Source of the DNA: Gaiellasilicea sp963791905
Lineage (GTDB): Bacteria > Actinomycetota > Thermoleophilia > Gaiellales > Gaiellaceae
Length of the DNA stretch: 64,000 bases
Reading direction: 5' to 3'
Assembly: GCA_963791905.1 (NCBI GenBank)
Contig: CAWBTX010000008.1
Location: forward strand, 15,378-79,377
Shown: piece after piece, positions 8,667 through 17,323 of the stretch
Position numbering within the stretch: the first letter of the stretch is position 1
How the letters are laid out: each line of letters opens with the position of its first letter
Notes under the pieces: generated by a model
Seen by the model: only the letters and a program-made list of their open reading frames with translations
What the model was told of the DNA's origin: nothing
Database searches by the model: none
Translations under genes and position numbers: made by a program

Positions 8667-10310
8667 ATGGCAACGGAGATCGCACAAACTCGCTCCTATC
8701 GACGTTGGCACCCGGCTCCGTACGACGAGATGCGGAGGACATTCCGCTGGGAGGTGCCACGCAACTACAACATCGCTGCCGACGTCCTCGACAAGCACGA
8801 GCCGTCCCGGCCGGCGATGTACTGGGAGGACTGGGAGGGAAACGAGCGCACGCTCACCTTCGGCGACATGCAGTCGCTCACGAACCGAACGGCGAACGCG
8901 CTCCGCGCCTACGGCGTCGGCGAGGGCGACCGCGTCGCGGTCATGCTGCCGCCTCTCCCCGAGGCCGCCGCCGCCTTTCTCGCGACGTACAAGCTGGGCG
9001 GCGTCCTGCTGTCGCTCTCCATCCTCTACGGCGACGACTCGATCGTGCATCGGCTGCGGGACTGCTCCGCGAAGGTGATCGTCACCGATGCAGCCAACCG
9101 CGAACGGATCGACCGCGTCCGCGACGCCCTACCGGAGCTGGAGCACGTACTCCTCGTCGACGAGGAGTTCGGCCGCGCCGTCGCGCAGGCCTCCGACCGC
9201 TGCGAGACGCTCGACACGCCGGCCGACCAGGCGGCTCAGATCTACTACACGTCCGGCACGACCGGGCTCGCGAAGGGAATCGTGCACGCCCACCGATACC
9301 TCCTCGCGCACAACGAATTCGAGCTCGTGCACGACGTTCGCGACGACGAGGTCTTCCACTCGACGGGCGAGTGGGCTTGGATCGCAGGCATCATCCCCGG
9401 CATCCTCGGGCCGTGGCGCTTCGGGGCGCCGATCGCGGTCTTCGCGCGCAAGGGCGGCTACGACCCCCAGCAGACGCTTTACGTGCTCGAGAAGCACAAG
9501 GTCAAGAACCTCTTCGCGACGCCGACCGCGCTGCGGGCGATGGCCGCGCTCGGAGAGATCTCGGATCGCTATCCCGGCATCTCGCTCAGGCTGGCCTGCG
9601 CAGCCGGGGAGCCGCTCAACCCGGAGGTGATCACCTGGTTCACACGCCAATTCGACATCCCGGTGATGGACTTCTACGGCCTCTCCGAGAGCTATCCGCT
9701 GTGCGCCAACTTCCGGACAATGGAGATCCGCCCCGGCTCGATGGGCAAGCCGACGCCCGGCTGGGAGGTCGATTTGCTCGACGACGACGAGCAGCCCGTA
9801 CCGGTCGGCGAGACCGGGGAGATCTGCCTTCGCGCGCGTACCAACCCCCACTACCCGCTCGGCTACTGGGACCGTGCCGAGGACTCACGGCGGGACTTCG
9901 GCGGCGACTGGTTCCACACACGCGACGTTGCCCGGCAGGACGACGACGGGTACATCTGGTACGAGGGACGCAACGACGACGTGATCATCTCCGCCGGCTA
10001 CCGAATCGGCCCGTTCGAGGTCGAATCGGCGCTCGTCGCCCACCCAAAGGTCGTCGAGGCAGCCGCCGTCGCCTCCCCCGACCACGTTCGCGGCCACATC
10101 GTGAAGGCATTCGTACGCGTCCTACCCGACACCGAACCGACCGACGAGCTCGCCCGCGAGATCCAGTCTTTCGTCCGCGAGCGCCTCTCTGCCTACGCCT
10201 ACCCGCGCGCAATCGAGTTCATCGACGACCTGCCAAAGACGCTCACGGGAAAGATCCGCCGTATCGAGCTCCGCGAACGCGAGAACAAGCGAGCGCCGAC
10301 GGTCTCCTGA
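8667..10310 (+). CDS. Acyl-CoA synthetase (AMP-forming), medium-chain/benzoate-like
   Basis: 547 residues, ANL adenylating superfamily. The nucleotide loop YYTSGTTGLAKG is at about 193-204, the core FYGLSESYPL near 335, the hinge region WFHTRDVARQDDDGYIWYEGRNDDVI near 415-440, and the C-terminal catalytic Lys in LTGKIRR is about residue 529. It activates a carboxylic acid to its CoA thioester through an acyl-adenylate. The overall pattern is closest to mammalian ACSM and bacterial medium-chain acyl/aryl-CoA ligases rather than acetyl-CoA synthetase. It follows ridA by 15 bp and precedes sixA by 27 bp on the same strand. Confidence 0.9.
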   Translation: MATEIAQTRSYRRWHPAPYDEMRRTFRWEVPRNYNIAADVLDKHEPSRPAMYWEDWEGNERTLTFGDMQSLTNRTANALRAYGVGEGDRVAVMLPPLPEAAAAFLATYKLGGVLLSLSILYGDDSIVHRLRDCSAKVIVTDAANRERIDRVRDALPELEHVLLVDEEFGRAVAQASDRCETLDTPADQAAQIYYTSGTTGLAKGIVHAHRYLLAHNEFELVHDVRDDEVFHSTGEWAWIAGIIPGILGPWRFGAPIAVFARKGGYDPQQTLYVLEKHKVKNLFATPTALRAMAALGEISDRYPGISLRLACAAGEPLNPEVITWFTRQFDIPVMDFYGLSESYPLCANFRTMEIRPGSMGKPTPGWEVDLLDDDEQPVPVGETGEICLRARTNPHYPLGYWDRAEDSRRDFGGDWFHTRDVARQDDDGYIWYEGRNDDVIISAGYRIGPFEVESALVAHPKVVEAAAVASPDHVRGHIVKAFVRVLPDTEPTDELAREIQSFVRERLSAYAYPRAIEFIDDLPKTLTGKIRRIELRERENKRAPTVS

Positions 10311-10337
10311 CCGACGCGCACCCTGGGACGACTCCGA

Positions 10338-10835
10338 GTGCTCTATCTCCTCCGGCACGCCAAGTCGAGCTGGGACGATCCGGCACTCACGGACCATGAG
10401 CGGCCGCTGGCGCCGCGCGGTTGCCGGGATGCGAAGCGGATCGCCTCTCACCTGCGCGAGCGCGCAATCGAGCCGGAGCTCGTCCTCTGCTCGACCGCCG
10501 CGCGCACGCGCGAGACGCTCGAGCTCGTGCGCCCGTCGCTCGGCGCGCCGACGGTGCTGCTCGAGGAAGAGTTGTACGGCGCCTCAGCCGACGAGTTGCT
10601 CGCGCGCCTTCGGCGCGTGCCGGACGAGGTTGAGTCGGTGCTGCTGGTCGGACACAACCCGGGCTTGCAGGAGCTCGCGCTCGTCCTGGCCGCCGGCGGC
10701 GACGAGCTCGAGCGGCTCGAGGCGAAGTTCCCGACCGCGGCGCTCGCCACGCTCGCACTTGCGACGACCTGGAGCCGATTGGGACCGGACGGCGCGACGC
10801 TCGGGGAGTACGTCGTGCCGAAGCAACTTCGCTGA
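10338..10835 (+). CDS. sixA: SixA-like phosphohistidine phosphatase
   Basis: 165 residues of the histidine-phosphatase fold. The N-terminal YLLRHAKSSW carries the phospho-accepting His (residue 7) with its RHx signature. A second catalytic His is in VLLVGHNPGLQEL, and LCSTAARTRETLEL supplies the phosphate-pocket Arg residues. SixA enzymes dephosphorylate phosphohistidine on phosphotransfer proteins; the actinobacterial target is unknown. The start is a GTG at 10338, chosen because it puts RHA at the normal distance from the N terminus. It is probably the last gene of the ridA-ligase run. Confidence 0.85.
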   Translation: MLYLLRHAKSSWDDPALTDHERPLAPRGCRDAKRIASHLRERAIEPELVLCSTAARTRETLELVRPSLGAPTVLLEEELYGASADELLARLRRVPDEVESVLLVGHNPGLQELALVLAAGGDELERLEAKFPTAALATLALATTWSRLGPDGATLGEYVVPKQLR

Positions 10836-10870
10836 GCGCAGCTGCTCAGGCGCGCGCTAACTTCAATTTG

Positions 10871-10876
10871 TATAGT
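10871..10876 (+). promoter_or_regulatory. Possible -10 hexamer TATAGT before the carbonic anhydrase gene
   Basis: TATAGT lies in an AT-rich patch (TAACTTCAATTTGTATAGT) that stands out sharply from the surrounding GC-rich DNA, about 38 bp before ATG 10914. No good -35 is visible at 17 bp. The start-proximal position and base composition are the only support. Confidence 0.3.
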
Positions 10877-10913
10877 GGAGCGGCTTCTCTCGCTCCTCGG
10901 ACAAGGAGGCACG

Positions 10914-11405
10914 ATGACCGTCACGGACGAGCTGCTTCGGAATGCCGAGCAGTACGCCACCAACTTCGATCGCGGCGACCTGCCGCTGCCGCCGGCGAAG
11001 CGGGTCGCGGTGCTCGCCTGCATGGATGCCCGCCTGAACCCGTACGGGCTGCTCGGGCTGAGCGAAGGCGACGCCCACGTGATCCGGAACGCCGGCGGTG
11101 TCGTCACCGATGACGAGATCCGGTCGCTCTCGATCTCGCAGCGACTGCTCGGCACACAGGAGATCATCCTCATCCATCACACCGATTGCGGCATGCTGAC
11201 CTTCGGCGACGACGAGTTCCGCCGCCAGGTCCAGCAGGACACCGGGATCAAGCCGGCCTGGGCGGCGGAGGCCTTCGACGATCTCGAGGCCGACGTCCGG
11301 CAGTCGATCGCGCGGATCAAGAGCAGCCCCTTCATCCCAATCAAGGACAGCGTGCGCGGCTTCGTCTACGACGTGAAGACAGGTGGCCTCCAGGAAGTGA
11401 ACTGA
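10914..11405 (+). CDS. Beta-class carbonic anhydrase
   Basis: 163 residues. Zinc ligands are visible: Cys36 in VLACMDAR, then His89 and Cys92 in IHHTDCGM; the Asp38-Arg40 dyad of beta-CAs is intact, as is HVIRNAGG. It interconverts CO2 and bicarbonate in the cytosol. The length and motif spacing match the short actinobacterial and archaeal beta-CA type. An AAGGAGG ribosome site at about 10903-10909 fixes the start at ATG 10914, rejecting a 13-residue upstream extension. It converges on the hydrolase gene with only 6 bp between the stops and no hairpin. Confidence 0.93.
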   Translation: MTVTDELLRNAEQYATNFDRGDLPLPPAKRVAVLACMDARLNPYGLLGLSEGDAHVIRNAGGVVTDDEIRSLSISQRLLGTQEIILIHHTDCGMLTFGDDEFRRQVQQDTGIKPAWAAEAFDDLEADVRQSIARIKSSPFIPIKDSVRGFVYDVKTGGLQEVN

Positions 11406-11411
11406 GCGTCG

Positions 11412-12263
11412 TCACGCTGCCCGCAGGGTCTCGTCCAGCTTGTCGGCGAACTCCTGCGGATCCGATCCCCAGCCGCCGTGGCTGCCGGGCAGATACGTGA
11501 CGGGAAGGTTCAGACGCTCGGCGAGCGCGACCGCCGCCCGGCAGGCTCCCTGCTCGCCTGAGGTCTCGCCTGCGGCGCTGACGACCCGCGTCGAGGCGCT
11601 CCGGAGTGCGTCGATGTCGGGGGTGTAGCCGCCGATCTGCCGGATCTCGTGGGCGATGAACAGGTCGAAGTTCGCCGCCATCCGGCCCATCATCTCCTCG
11701 CTCTCGGGCGTCGGCGGGGTCTGCTGCATCTCCTCGCTGTACTTCGGTCCGCCTTCCTCGACCAGGGCGCCGAACTTCCCCATCGCCGGGAAGACGCCGT
11801 CCGTGCGATAGGTCGCGTAGATGTCGGCGAACGCGTCGCGCCAGCGGGCTGCATCGGGAAGGAGCTCCATCACGGGGGCCTCGTGGGCGACCAGCGTGCG
11901 CACGAGCTCTGGGCGTCGCGTCACGAGCTCCAGGCCGATCGTGCCGCCGCCGCTCGAGCCGTACACGTATGCCGGCTGGTCTCCGACGGCGGCGAGGATC
12001 GCCGCCGCATCGTCGGCGTGGAGCGACACCGGGATGTCTTGCGGCTCACCGTCGAGCGGGCTGCGCGAGTGCCCTCGCTGGTCGTAGCTGACCGTCGTGT
12101 AGCGGTCGGCCAGCCGGCCGGCGAGATCGGTGAACACGCCCGCGTCGGTCGGGCCGCCCGAGATGCAGAGGAGGACCGGGCCCGAGCCCCGGACCTCGTA
12201 GTACAGGTTCGCACCGGGCACCTGCAGGGTCCTTGCCTCGGGCGTCGTTCCCGTCGTGCTCAT
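11412..12263 (-). CDS. Alpha/beta hydrolase downstream of an MFS exporter
   Basis: 283 residues. Features in order: oxyanion-side VLLCISGGPTDAGVF, YDQRGHSRSP strand, nucleophile elbow YGSSGGGTIGLEL (Ser about 105), and the terminal His in LPGSHGGWGSDPQEFA. The GxSxGG elbow and the RGHSRS motif resemble small-molecule esterases and proline-iminopeptidase-like hydrolases. A TCCAGCTCCTTTCGT segment just upstream on the plus strand reads as an AAAGGAG ribosome site on this strand, supporting ATG 12263. It starts 68 bp after the MFS exporter stop, same strand, so the two are likely cotranscribed, possibly for modification and efflux of one compound. Confidence 0.82.
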   Translation of the reverse strand: MSTTGTTPEARTLQVPGANLYYEVRGSGPVLLCISGGPTDAGVFTDLAGRLADRYTTVSYDQRGHSRSPLDGEPQDIPVSLHADDAAAILAAVGDQPAYVYGSSGGGTIGLELVTRRPELVRTLVAHEAPVMELLPDAARWRDAFADIYATYRTDGVFPAMGKFGALVEEGGPKYSEEMQQTPPTPESEEMMGRMAANFDLFIAHEIRQIGGYTPDIDALRSASTRVVSAAGETSGEQGACRAAVALAERLNLPVTYLPGSHGGWGSDPQEFADKLDETLRAA

Positions 12264-12331
12264 CGTCCAGCTCCTTTCGTGGTGTCACGTGTCTGACAGG
12301 CTGCCGTGCCGAAACTCATCGGTCGGTCGTG

Positions 12332-13801
12332 CTACGCGGCCTCGGCGACCGGCTCGGACTCGGTGTCTGCGTCCTCCGACAGCTCCGCTGCCGCCACGGC
12401 GGCCGGTCGGAGCAGCACGGCGCTCAGCACCGCCGCGACAGCGGCGAAGACGGCTCCGGCCAGGAACGCGGCGTGGTAGCCGCCGGTGAGGGCCGCGAGC
12501 CGGCCGTCTCCCGAAGCGACCAGCGAGTCGCTTCGCGAGGCCGCAAGGCTGGCCAGGATCGCCAGTCCGAGCGCGCCGCCCATCATGAACGACGTGTTGA
12601 CGACGCCCGAGGCAAGGCCCGCGTCGTTCGGCTCGACGTCGCTCATCGCCGCCAGCAGCAGGGGATTCAGCGCCATGCCCGCGCCCAGGCCCAGCAGGAT
12701 CATGCTCGGCAGCACGTCGACGACGAAGACGCCGTCGACCGGCGCCCGCGCGAAGAGCGCGAGCCCGGCCGCGGCCAGCAGCAGCCCCGTCGCGAGAGGC
12801 GGCCTGATCCCGAAGCGCAGGACCAGCTTCGCGGAGAGGCCCAGCGAGAGCGCCGCCATGATCACGTTGGCCGGCAGGAATGCCAGGCCGACCTGGAGCG
12901 GGCTGTAGCCGAGCACGAGTTGGAGGTAGAGGGCCGAGAGGAAGAACCAGGCGAACATCGCCGCCGCCCAGAGCACGCCGACGACGTTTGCAGTCGAGAC
13001 GTTCCGCAGCCGGAAGAGGCCGAGGGGCACGAGCGGCGCCGACGTCCTGGTCTCGATCGCGAGGAAGGAGAGCAGCAGCGCACCGGCGGTGGCCAGCAGA
13101 CCGAGCGTCTGCGCGGACGTCCAGCCGGCCTCGTTGCCGTTCGCGATCGCGTAGACGGCCAGCATCAGCGAGGCGGTCACGGTCAGTGATCCGGCGACGT
13201 CCAGCCGTCGGGACGCGGGCGCGATGTACGTGCCGGGGAGGATGACCCTCGCCAGCGCGAGGACGGCGATTCCGATCGGGACGTTCACCAGGAAGATCCA
13301 GTGCCAGTTGAGCGCGTCCGTCAGGATCCCGCCGAGGAGGACGCCGATCGATCCGCCGCCGGCGGCGACGAATCCGAAGACGCCCATCGCCTTCGCGCGG
13401 TCCGTCGGCTCGGTGAAGAGGGTGATGATGAGCGACAGCGCGACTGCCGACACGATCGCGCCGCCGAGACCCTGCACCGCACGAGCGCTGATCAGCAGCG
13501 CCTGCGAGGTTGCCAGCCCGCAGGCGAGGGACGCCAGGGTGAAGAGCGAGAGTCCGATCAGGAACAGACGCCGATGCCCGAACAGGTCGCCAAGCCGGCC
13601 GGCGAGCAGCAGGAACCCGCCGAAGGTGAGCAGGTAGGCGTTCGCGACCCACGCGAGCGAGCTCTCCGAGAAGCCCAGATCCTCCTGGATCGAGGGCAGA
13701 GCGACACCCACGATCGTCACGTCGAGAACGATCATCAGGTAGCCGAGGCAGACGATGACGAGTGCGAGCCAGCGGCTTCGATTGGTCATGTGCGTGGTCA
13801 T
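12332..13801 (-). CDS. MFS drug/proton antiporter, 14-TM DHA2 (EmrB/QacA) family
   Basis: 489 residues, about 14 hydrophobic segments. Family signatures: VLDVTIVGVALPSIQEDLGFSES in TM1 (motif D1), LLAGRLGDLFGHRRLFLIG (motif A) and the TM5 motif C-like region around GGGSIGVLLGG. It probably exports hydrophobic toxic compounds in exchange for protons. AGAGGAGAAAT precedes ATG 13801; longer in-frame starts run into the palindromic control region and are rejected. It is divergent from the DGPF/ECF42 operon and followed by an alpha/beta hydrolase. Control through the 13836-13914 palindrome is likely but unproven. Confidence 0.92.
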   Translation of the reverse strand: MTTHMTNRSRWLALVIVCLGYLMIVLDVTIVGVALPSIQEDLGFSESSLAWVANAYLLTFGGFLLLAGRLGDLFGHRRLFLIGLSLFTLASLACGLATSQALLISARAVQGLGGAIVSAVALSLIITLFTEPTDRAKAMGVFGFVAAGGGSIGVLLGGILTDALNWHWIFLVNVPIGIAVLALARVILPGTYIAPASRRLDVAGSLTVTASLMLAVYAIANGNEAGWTSAQTLGLLATAGALLLSFLAIETRTSAPLVPLGLFRLRNVSTANVVGVLWAAAMFAWFFLSALYLQLVLGYSPLQVGLAFLPANVIMAALSLGLSAKLVLRFGIRPPLATGLLLAAAGLALFARAPVDGVFVVDVLPSMILLGLGAGMALNPLLLAAMSDVEPNDAGLASGVVNTSFMMGGALGLAILASLAASRSDSLVASGDGRLAALTGGYHAAFLAGAVFAAVAAVLSAVLLRPAAVAAAELSEDADTESEPVAEAA

Positions 13802-13835
13802 CGGGATTTCTCCTCTGTCGTTGCCATCTACAGAG

Positions 13836-13914
13836 GAGTCGGAGCCGGCAGCGGGTTCTCGACATCGGCGACCATCCGCCTGCGATGTCGAGAGATCGTC
13901 GCCTGCTCCGACTC
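13836..13914. promoter_or_regulatory. 79-bp nested palindrome between divergent MFS and DGPF/sigma genes
   Basis: Two perfect inverted repeats share one centre at 13875: outer arms GAGTCGGAG (13836-13844) and CTCCGACTC (13906-13914); inner arms TCTCGACATCG (13857-13867) and CGATGTCGAGA (13883-13893). The spacers on the two sides are equal (12 bp) and partly complementary. It fills almost the whole 148-bp gap between ATG 13801 (leftward) and ATG 13950 (rightward). Two dimeric operator sites, or an RNA/cruciform hairpin, are both possible. Confidence 0.6.
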
Positions 13915-13949
13915 CCGATGAAACACCCTCTCCAAGAAAGGAGCACGCA

Positions 13950-14315
13950 ATGAAGTACGTCGCGCTGATCTTCATGAACCCCGGCGCGTTCGAAGCGCTC
14001 TCGCAGAGCGACCGCGACGCGATGATGAGCGAGGCCGACGCCTACCTCAAGGAGTACACCGACTCCGGAGAGCTTCTCGGTGCCGGCCACGCGCTCGGCG
14101 ACCCCTCCACGGGCAAGACCGTGCGGGTTCGCGACGGCCTGCCGGCCGTCACGGACGGACCGTTCGCGGAGGCGAAGGAGCACCTGGCCGGGTACTACGT
14201 GCTCGACTGCGAGAGCATCGAGCGCGCGACCGAGATCGTCTCGCACGATCCGGCCGCCAGGTTCTGGGCGGTCGAGGTGCGGCCGATCATGGACGAGGCC
14301 GGCGCGGAGATGTGA
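13950..14315 (+). CDS. YciI-like DGPF-domain protein, partner of the ECF42-like sigma
   Basis: 121 residues. It has the DGPF/YCII signature VTDGPFAEAKEHLAGYYVLDCES and the N-terminal MKYVALIFMNP strand. Such small ferredoxin-like-fold proteins are almost always encoded directly before ECF42-type sigma factors, and the same arrangement is seen here. Their biochemical role is unclear; they are assumed to sense or modulate the sigma's signal. An AGAAAGGAG ribosome site lies 6-8 bp before ATG 13950. The stop overlaps the GTG start of the sigma gene (GTGA), so translation is coupled. Confidence 0.9.
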   Translation: MKYVALIFMNPGAFEALSQSDRDAMMSEADAYLKEYTDSGELLGAGHALGDPSTGKTVRVRDGLPAVTDGPFAEAKEHLAGYYVLDCESIERATEIVSHDPAARFWAVEVRPIMDEAGAEM

Positions 14316-15565
14316 CCGCGCAGGCCGGAGTCGGAGTCGAGGACCTGCTGCGCCGGCTGGCGCCGCAGGTCCTCGGCGTGCTCGTCCGCCGCTACGGCCA
14401 CTTCGATCTGTGCGAGGACGCGGTCCAGGAGGCGCTGCTCGCCGCCGCCGTCCAGTGGCCGGAGCAAGGCCTGCCGGAGAATCCGCGGGGTTGGCTGATC
14501 ACGGTCGCCTCCCGCCGCCTCATGGACGAGCTGCGCAGCGACCAGGCACGCCGGCGCCGCGAGGAGACGGCGGCGACGCAGGCACCGCCGGATGAGCTGC
14601 TCGCGCCGGCCCCGGCCGACGAGCTGCCGCCCGAGGAGGACGACACGCTGACGCTGTTGTTTCTCTCCTCGCACCCGGCGCTCTCGCCTGCCTCCCAGCT
14701 CGCACTCACCCTGAGGGCCGTCGGCGGCCTGACGACGGCCGAGATCGCGCGCGCCTTCCTCGTACCCGAGGCGACAATCGCTCAGCGCATCAGCCGCGCG
14801 AAGCAGAGCATCAAGGCGAGCGGCATCCCGTTCGAGCTCCCGCCGGAGCCCGAGCGGGCCGAGCGGCTGCGCGTGGTGCTGCACGTGCTGTACCTGATCT
14901 TCAACGAGGGCTACACGGCGACGTCCGGTGCCGACCTGCAGCGCGGCGATCTGACGGCCGAGGCGATCCGGCTCACGCGCGAGGTCCTGCGGCTGCTGCC
15001 CGACGACGGCGAGGTGGCCGGGCTCCTGGCGCTCATGCTGCTCACCGACGCGCGGCGCTCGGCGCGCTCCAGGGGTGACGGCAGCCTCGTCCCGCTGGCG
15101 GAACAGGACCGGAGCTGCTGGGACGCGCAGCTCATCCTGGAAGGCCTCGAGCTCGTGCGAGGTGCCCTGGCGCAGGCGCCGCTCGGCCCGTACCAGCTCC
15201 AGGCGGCAATCGCAGCGGTCCACACCGAGGCGACCCGGGCGGAGGACACCGACTGGCCGCAGATCCTCGTCCTGTACGAGCTGCTCGACCGCATCTCGCC
15301 CAACCCGATGGTGACGCTCAACCACGCCGTCGCCGTCGCGATGGTGCAAGGCCCGGAGGCCGGTCTCGACCTCCTGACGACGCTGGACGAGGACGACCGG
15401 GTCGCGACCCACCACCGCCTCGACGCGGTCCGTGGGCACCTACTCGAGCTCGCGGGTGACACGTCCGCGGCCCGTGCCGCCTACCGGACGGCAGCTCGCC
15501 GCACCACGAGCCTCCCCGAGCGCCGCTACCTCGAGGCCCGCGCTGCTCAGCTCGGTGACGCCTGA
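14312..15565 (+). CDS. ECF42-like RNA polymerase sigma factor with long C-terminal extension
   Basis: 417 residues. Sigma region 2 is at about 10-75 (YGHFDLCEDAVQEALLAA, ENPRGWLITVASRRLMDEL) and region 4 at about 125-170 (LTTAEIARAFLVPEATIAQRISRAK). The remaining ~240 residues are the helical, TPR-like extension of this group (VLHVLYLIFNEGYTATSG, LYELLDRISPNPMVTLNHAVA). The extension is thought to regulate the sigma in place of an anti-sigma. GTG start 14312 overlaps the DGPF stop by 4 bp. Its 3' end overlaps the convergent membrane protein by 19 bp. It may control its own operon and the divergent MFS exporter. Confidence 0.92.
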   Translation: MTAQAGVGVEDLLRRLAPQVLGVLVRRYGHFDLCEDAVQEALLAAAVQWPEQGLPENPRGWLITVASRRLMDELRSDQARRRREETAATQAPPDELLAPAPADELPPEEDDTLTLLFLSSHPALSPASQLALTLRAVGGLTTAEIARAFLVPEATIAQRISRAKQSIKASGIPFELPPEPERAERLRVVLHVLYLIFNEGYTATSGADLQRGDLTAEAIRLTREVLRLLPDDGEVAGLLALMLLTDARRSARSRGDGSLVPLAEQDRSCWDAQLILEGLELVRGALAQAPLGPYQLQAAIAAVHTEATRAEDTDWPQILVLYELLDRISPNPMVTLNHAVAVAMVQGPEAGLDLLTTLDEDDRVATHHRLDAVRGHLLELAGDTSAARAAYRTAARRTTSLPERRYLEARAAQLGDA

Positions 15566-16065
15566 TCCGCCTGCCACGGGGTGGCGCGAGGCCACCACCC
15601 CGGGACGGCACGCCGGTACGCGTTGTACTGCTCGCCGAACCGGCGGAGCAACGTCGGCTCCTCGTACCAGCGCACGAACGCGACGACCGCTGCGACGAAG
15701 GCCGCGAGGTAGGGGAGGAGGATCGGCTGGCCCAGCGCCAGCGCCTGTCCAAGGATGATCGCCCCCACCGCGAGGTACATCGGATTCCGGACGTAGCGGT
15801 AGAGCCCGCCGACGACGAGGCGCTCGGTCGGGGCGACCGGTGCCGGCGTGCCGAGACCTTCGACGACGAAGCGGGCGAAGGACTGCAGCAGGACGACAAC
15901 GCCAGCCGCGACGAGGATCGCACCCGCCACCCAGAGCGGGAGCCAGTACGGCATCGGCCCCTGCGCGTCCCAGCCGGTCAGAAGCCACGGCAGGAGGCCG
16001 GCCACGACACCGGGCGCGACGAGGAGGAACACGACGGTGCCGACTGCTGCTCTCACCCTGCGCAC
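15547..16065 (-). CDS. Isoprenylcysteine/phospholipid methyltransferase-like membrane protein
   Basis: 172 residues with about four hydrophobic segments. The C-terminal half carries the family pattern GLYRYVRNPMYLAVGAIILGQAL, followed by a second hydrophobic pair and EEPTLLRRFGEQYNAYRRAVPGWWPR. This is characteristic of the ICMT/PEMT-like integral membrane methyltransferases: SAM-binding RNPMY segment plus the E-x3-L-x2-F-G-x2-Y C-terminal region. The acceptor substrate in bacteria is mostly unknown. The 3' end overlaps the ECF42-like gene tail-to-tail. Confidence 0.8.
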   Translation of the reverse strand: MRRVRAAVGTVVFLLVAPGVVAGLLPWLLTGWDAQGPMPYWLPLWVAGAILVAAGVVVLLQSFARFVVEGLGTPAPVAPTERLVVGGLYRYVRNPMYLAVGAIILGQALALGQPILLPYLAAFVAAVVAFVRWYEEPTLLRRFGEQYNAYRRAVPGWWPRATPWQADQASPS

Positions 16066-16086
16066 GAACTCGGCCCGCCGACGGGA

Positions 16087-16965
16087 TTACGCGCCGTCGG
16101 GCACGAGCAACCGCCGGAGGCGCGCCCGTTTGGGCTCGGACCCTCGCTCGACCATCCGGCGGACGGTCGCCTCGAGAGTGGTGTGCGAGCACTCGGCCAG
16201 GTGCTCGCGGTGCTGGTCATGCGTGCAGAGGAAGAGATCGCCCTCGGTCGCGAGCGGCGCCAGACCCTCGCGCCGGAAGATCTCCTGCGCCGGCGTGTAG
16301 ACGTGCTCGAACCAATCGGCTGCGATCTCGCGCGGAGCAAGGACCTCGTCGCGCGCACGCATCAACCTGTAGCCGTGGCGGTGTACGTGCTCGAGCAGTT
16401 CGCTGTAGCCCCACGGTTGCGTGAAGCGAATGGAGGCGGACGGGATCACCTCGCCGAGCCCGCTCTCCGCCATGAAGATCCGGAACTGCTCAGCGTGCAT
16501 CAGCTCCCGGGGGTCCGAGTCGGGCCGGAGCTGCCAGATCGCGCTCAGCTCGGTGACCTCGGCGTCGATCGTCTCCATGCCGAGCTGGCGGGCGATCGCG
16601 ACGCGATGATGGCCGTCGATGACGAAGTACGCCTCGCCGAGCTTGTTGACGACGATCGGAGGGAAGGCACCGTCGGGAAAGGCGGTCTCGACGCCCCGCC
16701 AGCGCGACTCGAGCTCGCGTCGCTGCGGCAGGAAGTCCCGATCGAAGTCGCGGGCGCGTCCCTCGGTGCCGACGATGTGCCGGACCGGAATGCTGCGCAC
16801 GCCGACGTAGCGGCGGCTGAACGGACGCAGGCGGTGCTCCGCGTCGTCGAGCGCGAGCAGCTCGGGCACCGTTACGCGTCCGGTGACCGCCTGCCGCAGC
16901 CGCCGGTAGGTCTTCCGCCGCCGTGCCCGGCCGAAGGTCGCCGCCGTCGAGCCGAAATTCCGCAT
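16087..16965 (-). CDS. ParB/Srx-fold nuclease-like domain protein
   Basis: 292 residues. The core is IVVNKLGEAYFVIDGHHRVAIARQLG, a clear ParB/sulfiredoxin-type DGHHR motif (about residues 105-130) that binds nucleotide in this superfamily. N-terminally there is a basic stretch (RARRRKTYRRLRQ); the C-terminal ~150 residues are helical and rich in charged residues and not recognised. There is no helix-turn-helix typical of chromosome-partitioning ParB, so plasmid or chromosome segregation is unlikely. Orphan stand-alone ParB-like proteins are common in actinobacteria without known function. It lies 21 bp upstream of the methyltransferase-like gene. Confidence 0.7.
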   Translation of the reverse strand: MRNFGSTAATFGRARRRKTYRRLRQAVTGRVTVPELLALDDAEHRLRPFSRRYVGVRSIPVRHIVGTEGRARDFDRDFLPQRRELESRWRGVETAFPDGAFPPIVVNKLGEAYFVIDGHHRVAIARQLGMETIDAEVTELSAIWQLRPDSDPRELMHAEQFRIFMAESGLGEVIPSASIRFTQPWGYSELLEHVHRHGYRLMRARDEVLAPREIAADWFEHVYTPAQEIFRREGLAPLATEGDLFLCTHDQHREHLAECSHTTLEATVRRMVERGSEPKRARLRRLLVPDGA

Positions 16966-17062
16966 ACCTGTTTCAACGCCCGGGCGCCCTCGATCATTCC
17001 GGATCGGCGGACCCGGACAAGCGGAAAAACCCCTGCTAATTACCCGTTTCTTGTCGAGCCGC

Positions 17063-17254
17063 TCAGTGCGCCGCGCGACGTGCCGGCGACACCCACCGGA
17101 GCATCACGTCGACAGGCTTGTCCGACGCGACGCAGCGTCGACAGCGAGGCAGCGCTCCCGCGAAAAACGCCGACTCATAGTGCTCTCCGCACGCCAGGCA
17201 ACGCGTCCGCTGCCGCGCGGGCGTCCGCACGTGCACCACTCCCCAACCAGCCAT
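17063..17254 (-). CDS. Small zinc-ribbon protein
   Basis: 63 residues. Four cysteines in two CxxC knuckles (Cys19/22 in CLACGEHY; Cys38/41 in PRCRRC) are spaced as in treble-clef or rubredoxin-like zinc ribbons. The start ATG 17254 follows a purine-rich AAAAGGGGGAA; a 12-residue longer start is possible but has no ribosome site. Base and codon use match neighbouring genes, supporting it as real despite its size. No function can be assigned; nucleic-acid or protein contact via the ribbon is the usual role. Confidence 0.6.
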   Translation of the reverse strand: MAGWGVVHVRTPARQRTRCLACGEHYESAFFAGALPRCRRCVASDKPVDVMLRWVSPARRAAH

Positions 17255-17323
17255 GCCGCAATTCCCCCTTTTCCCTTCTCCCTCACGCACTGTAAGCGCG
17301 GCCGAAGTGATGTCAACGGCGGG

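Noticed and set aside
16087..16965. Chromosome-partitioning ParB
   Set aside because: Only the nuclease-like DGHHR core matches; no HTH, no ParA, no parS-like sites.
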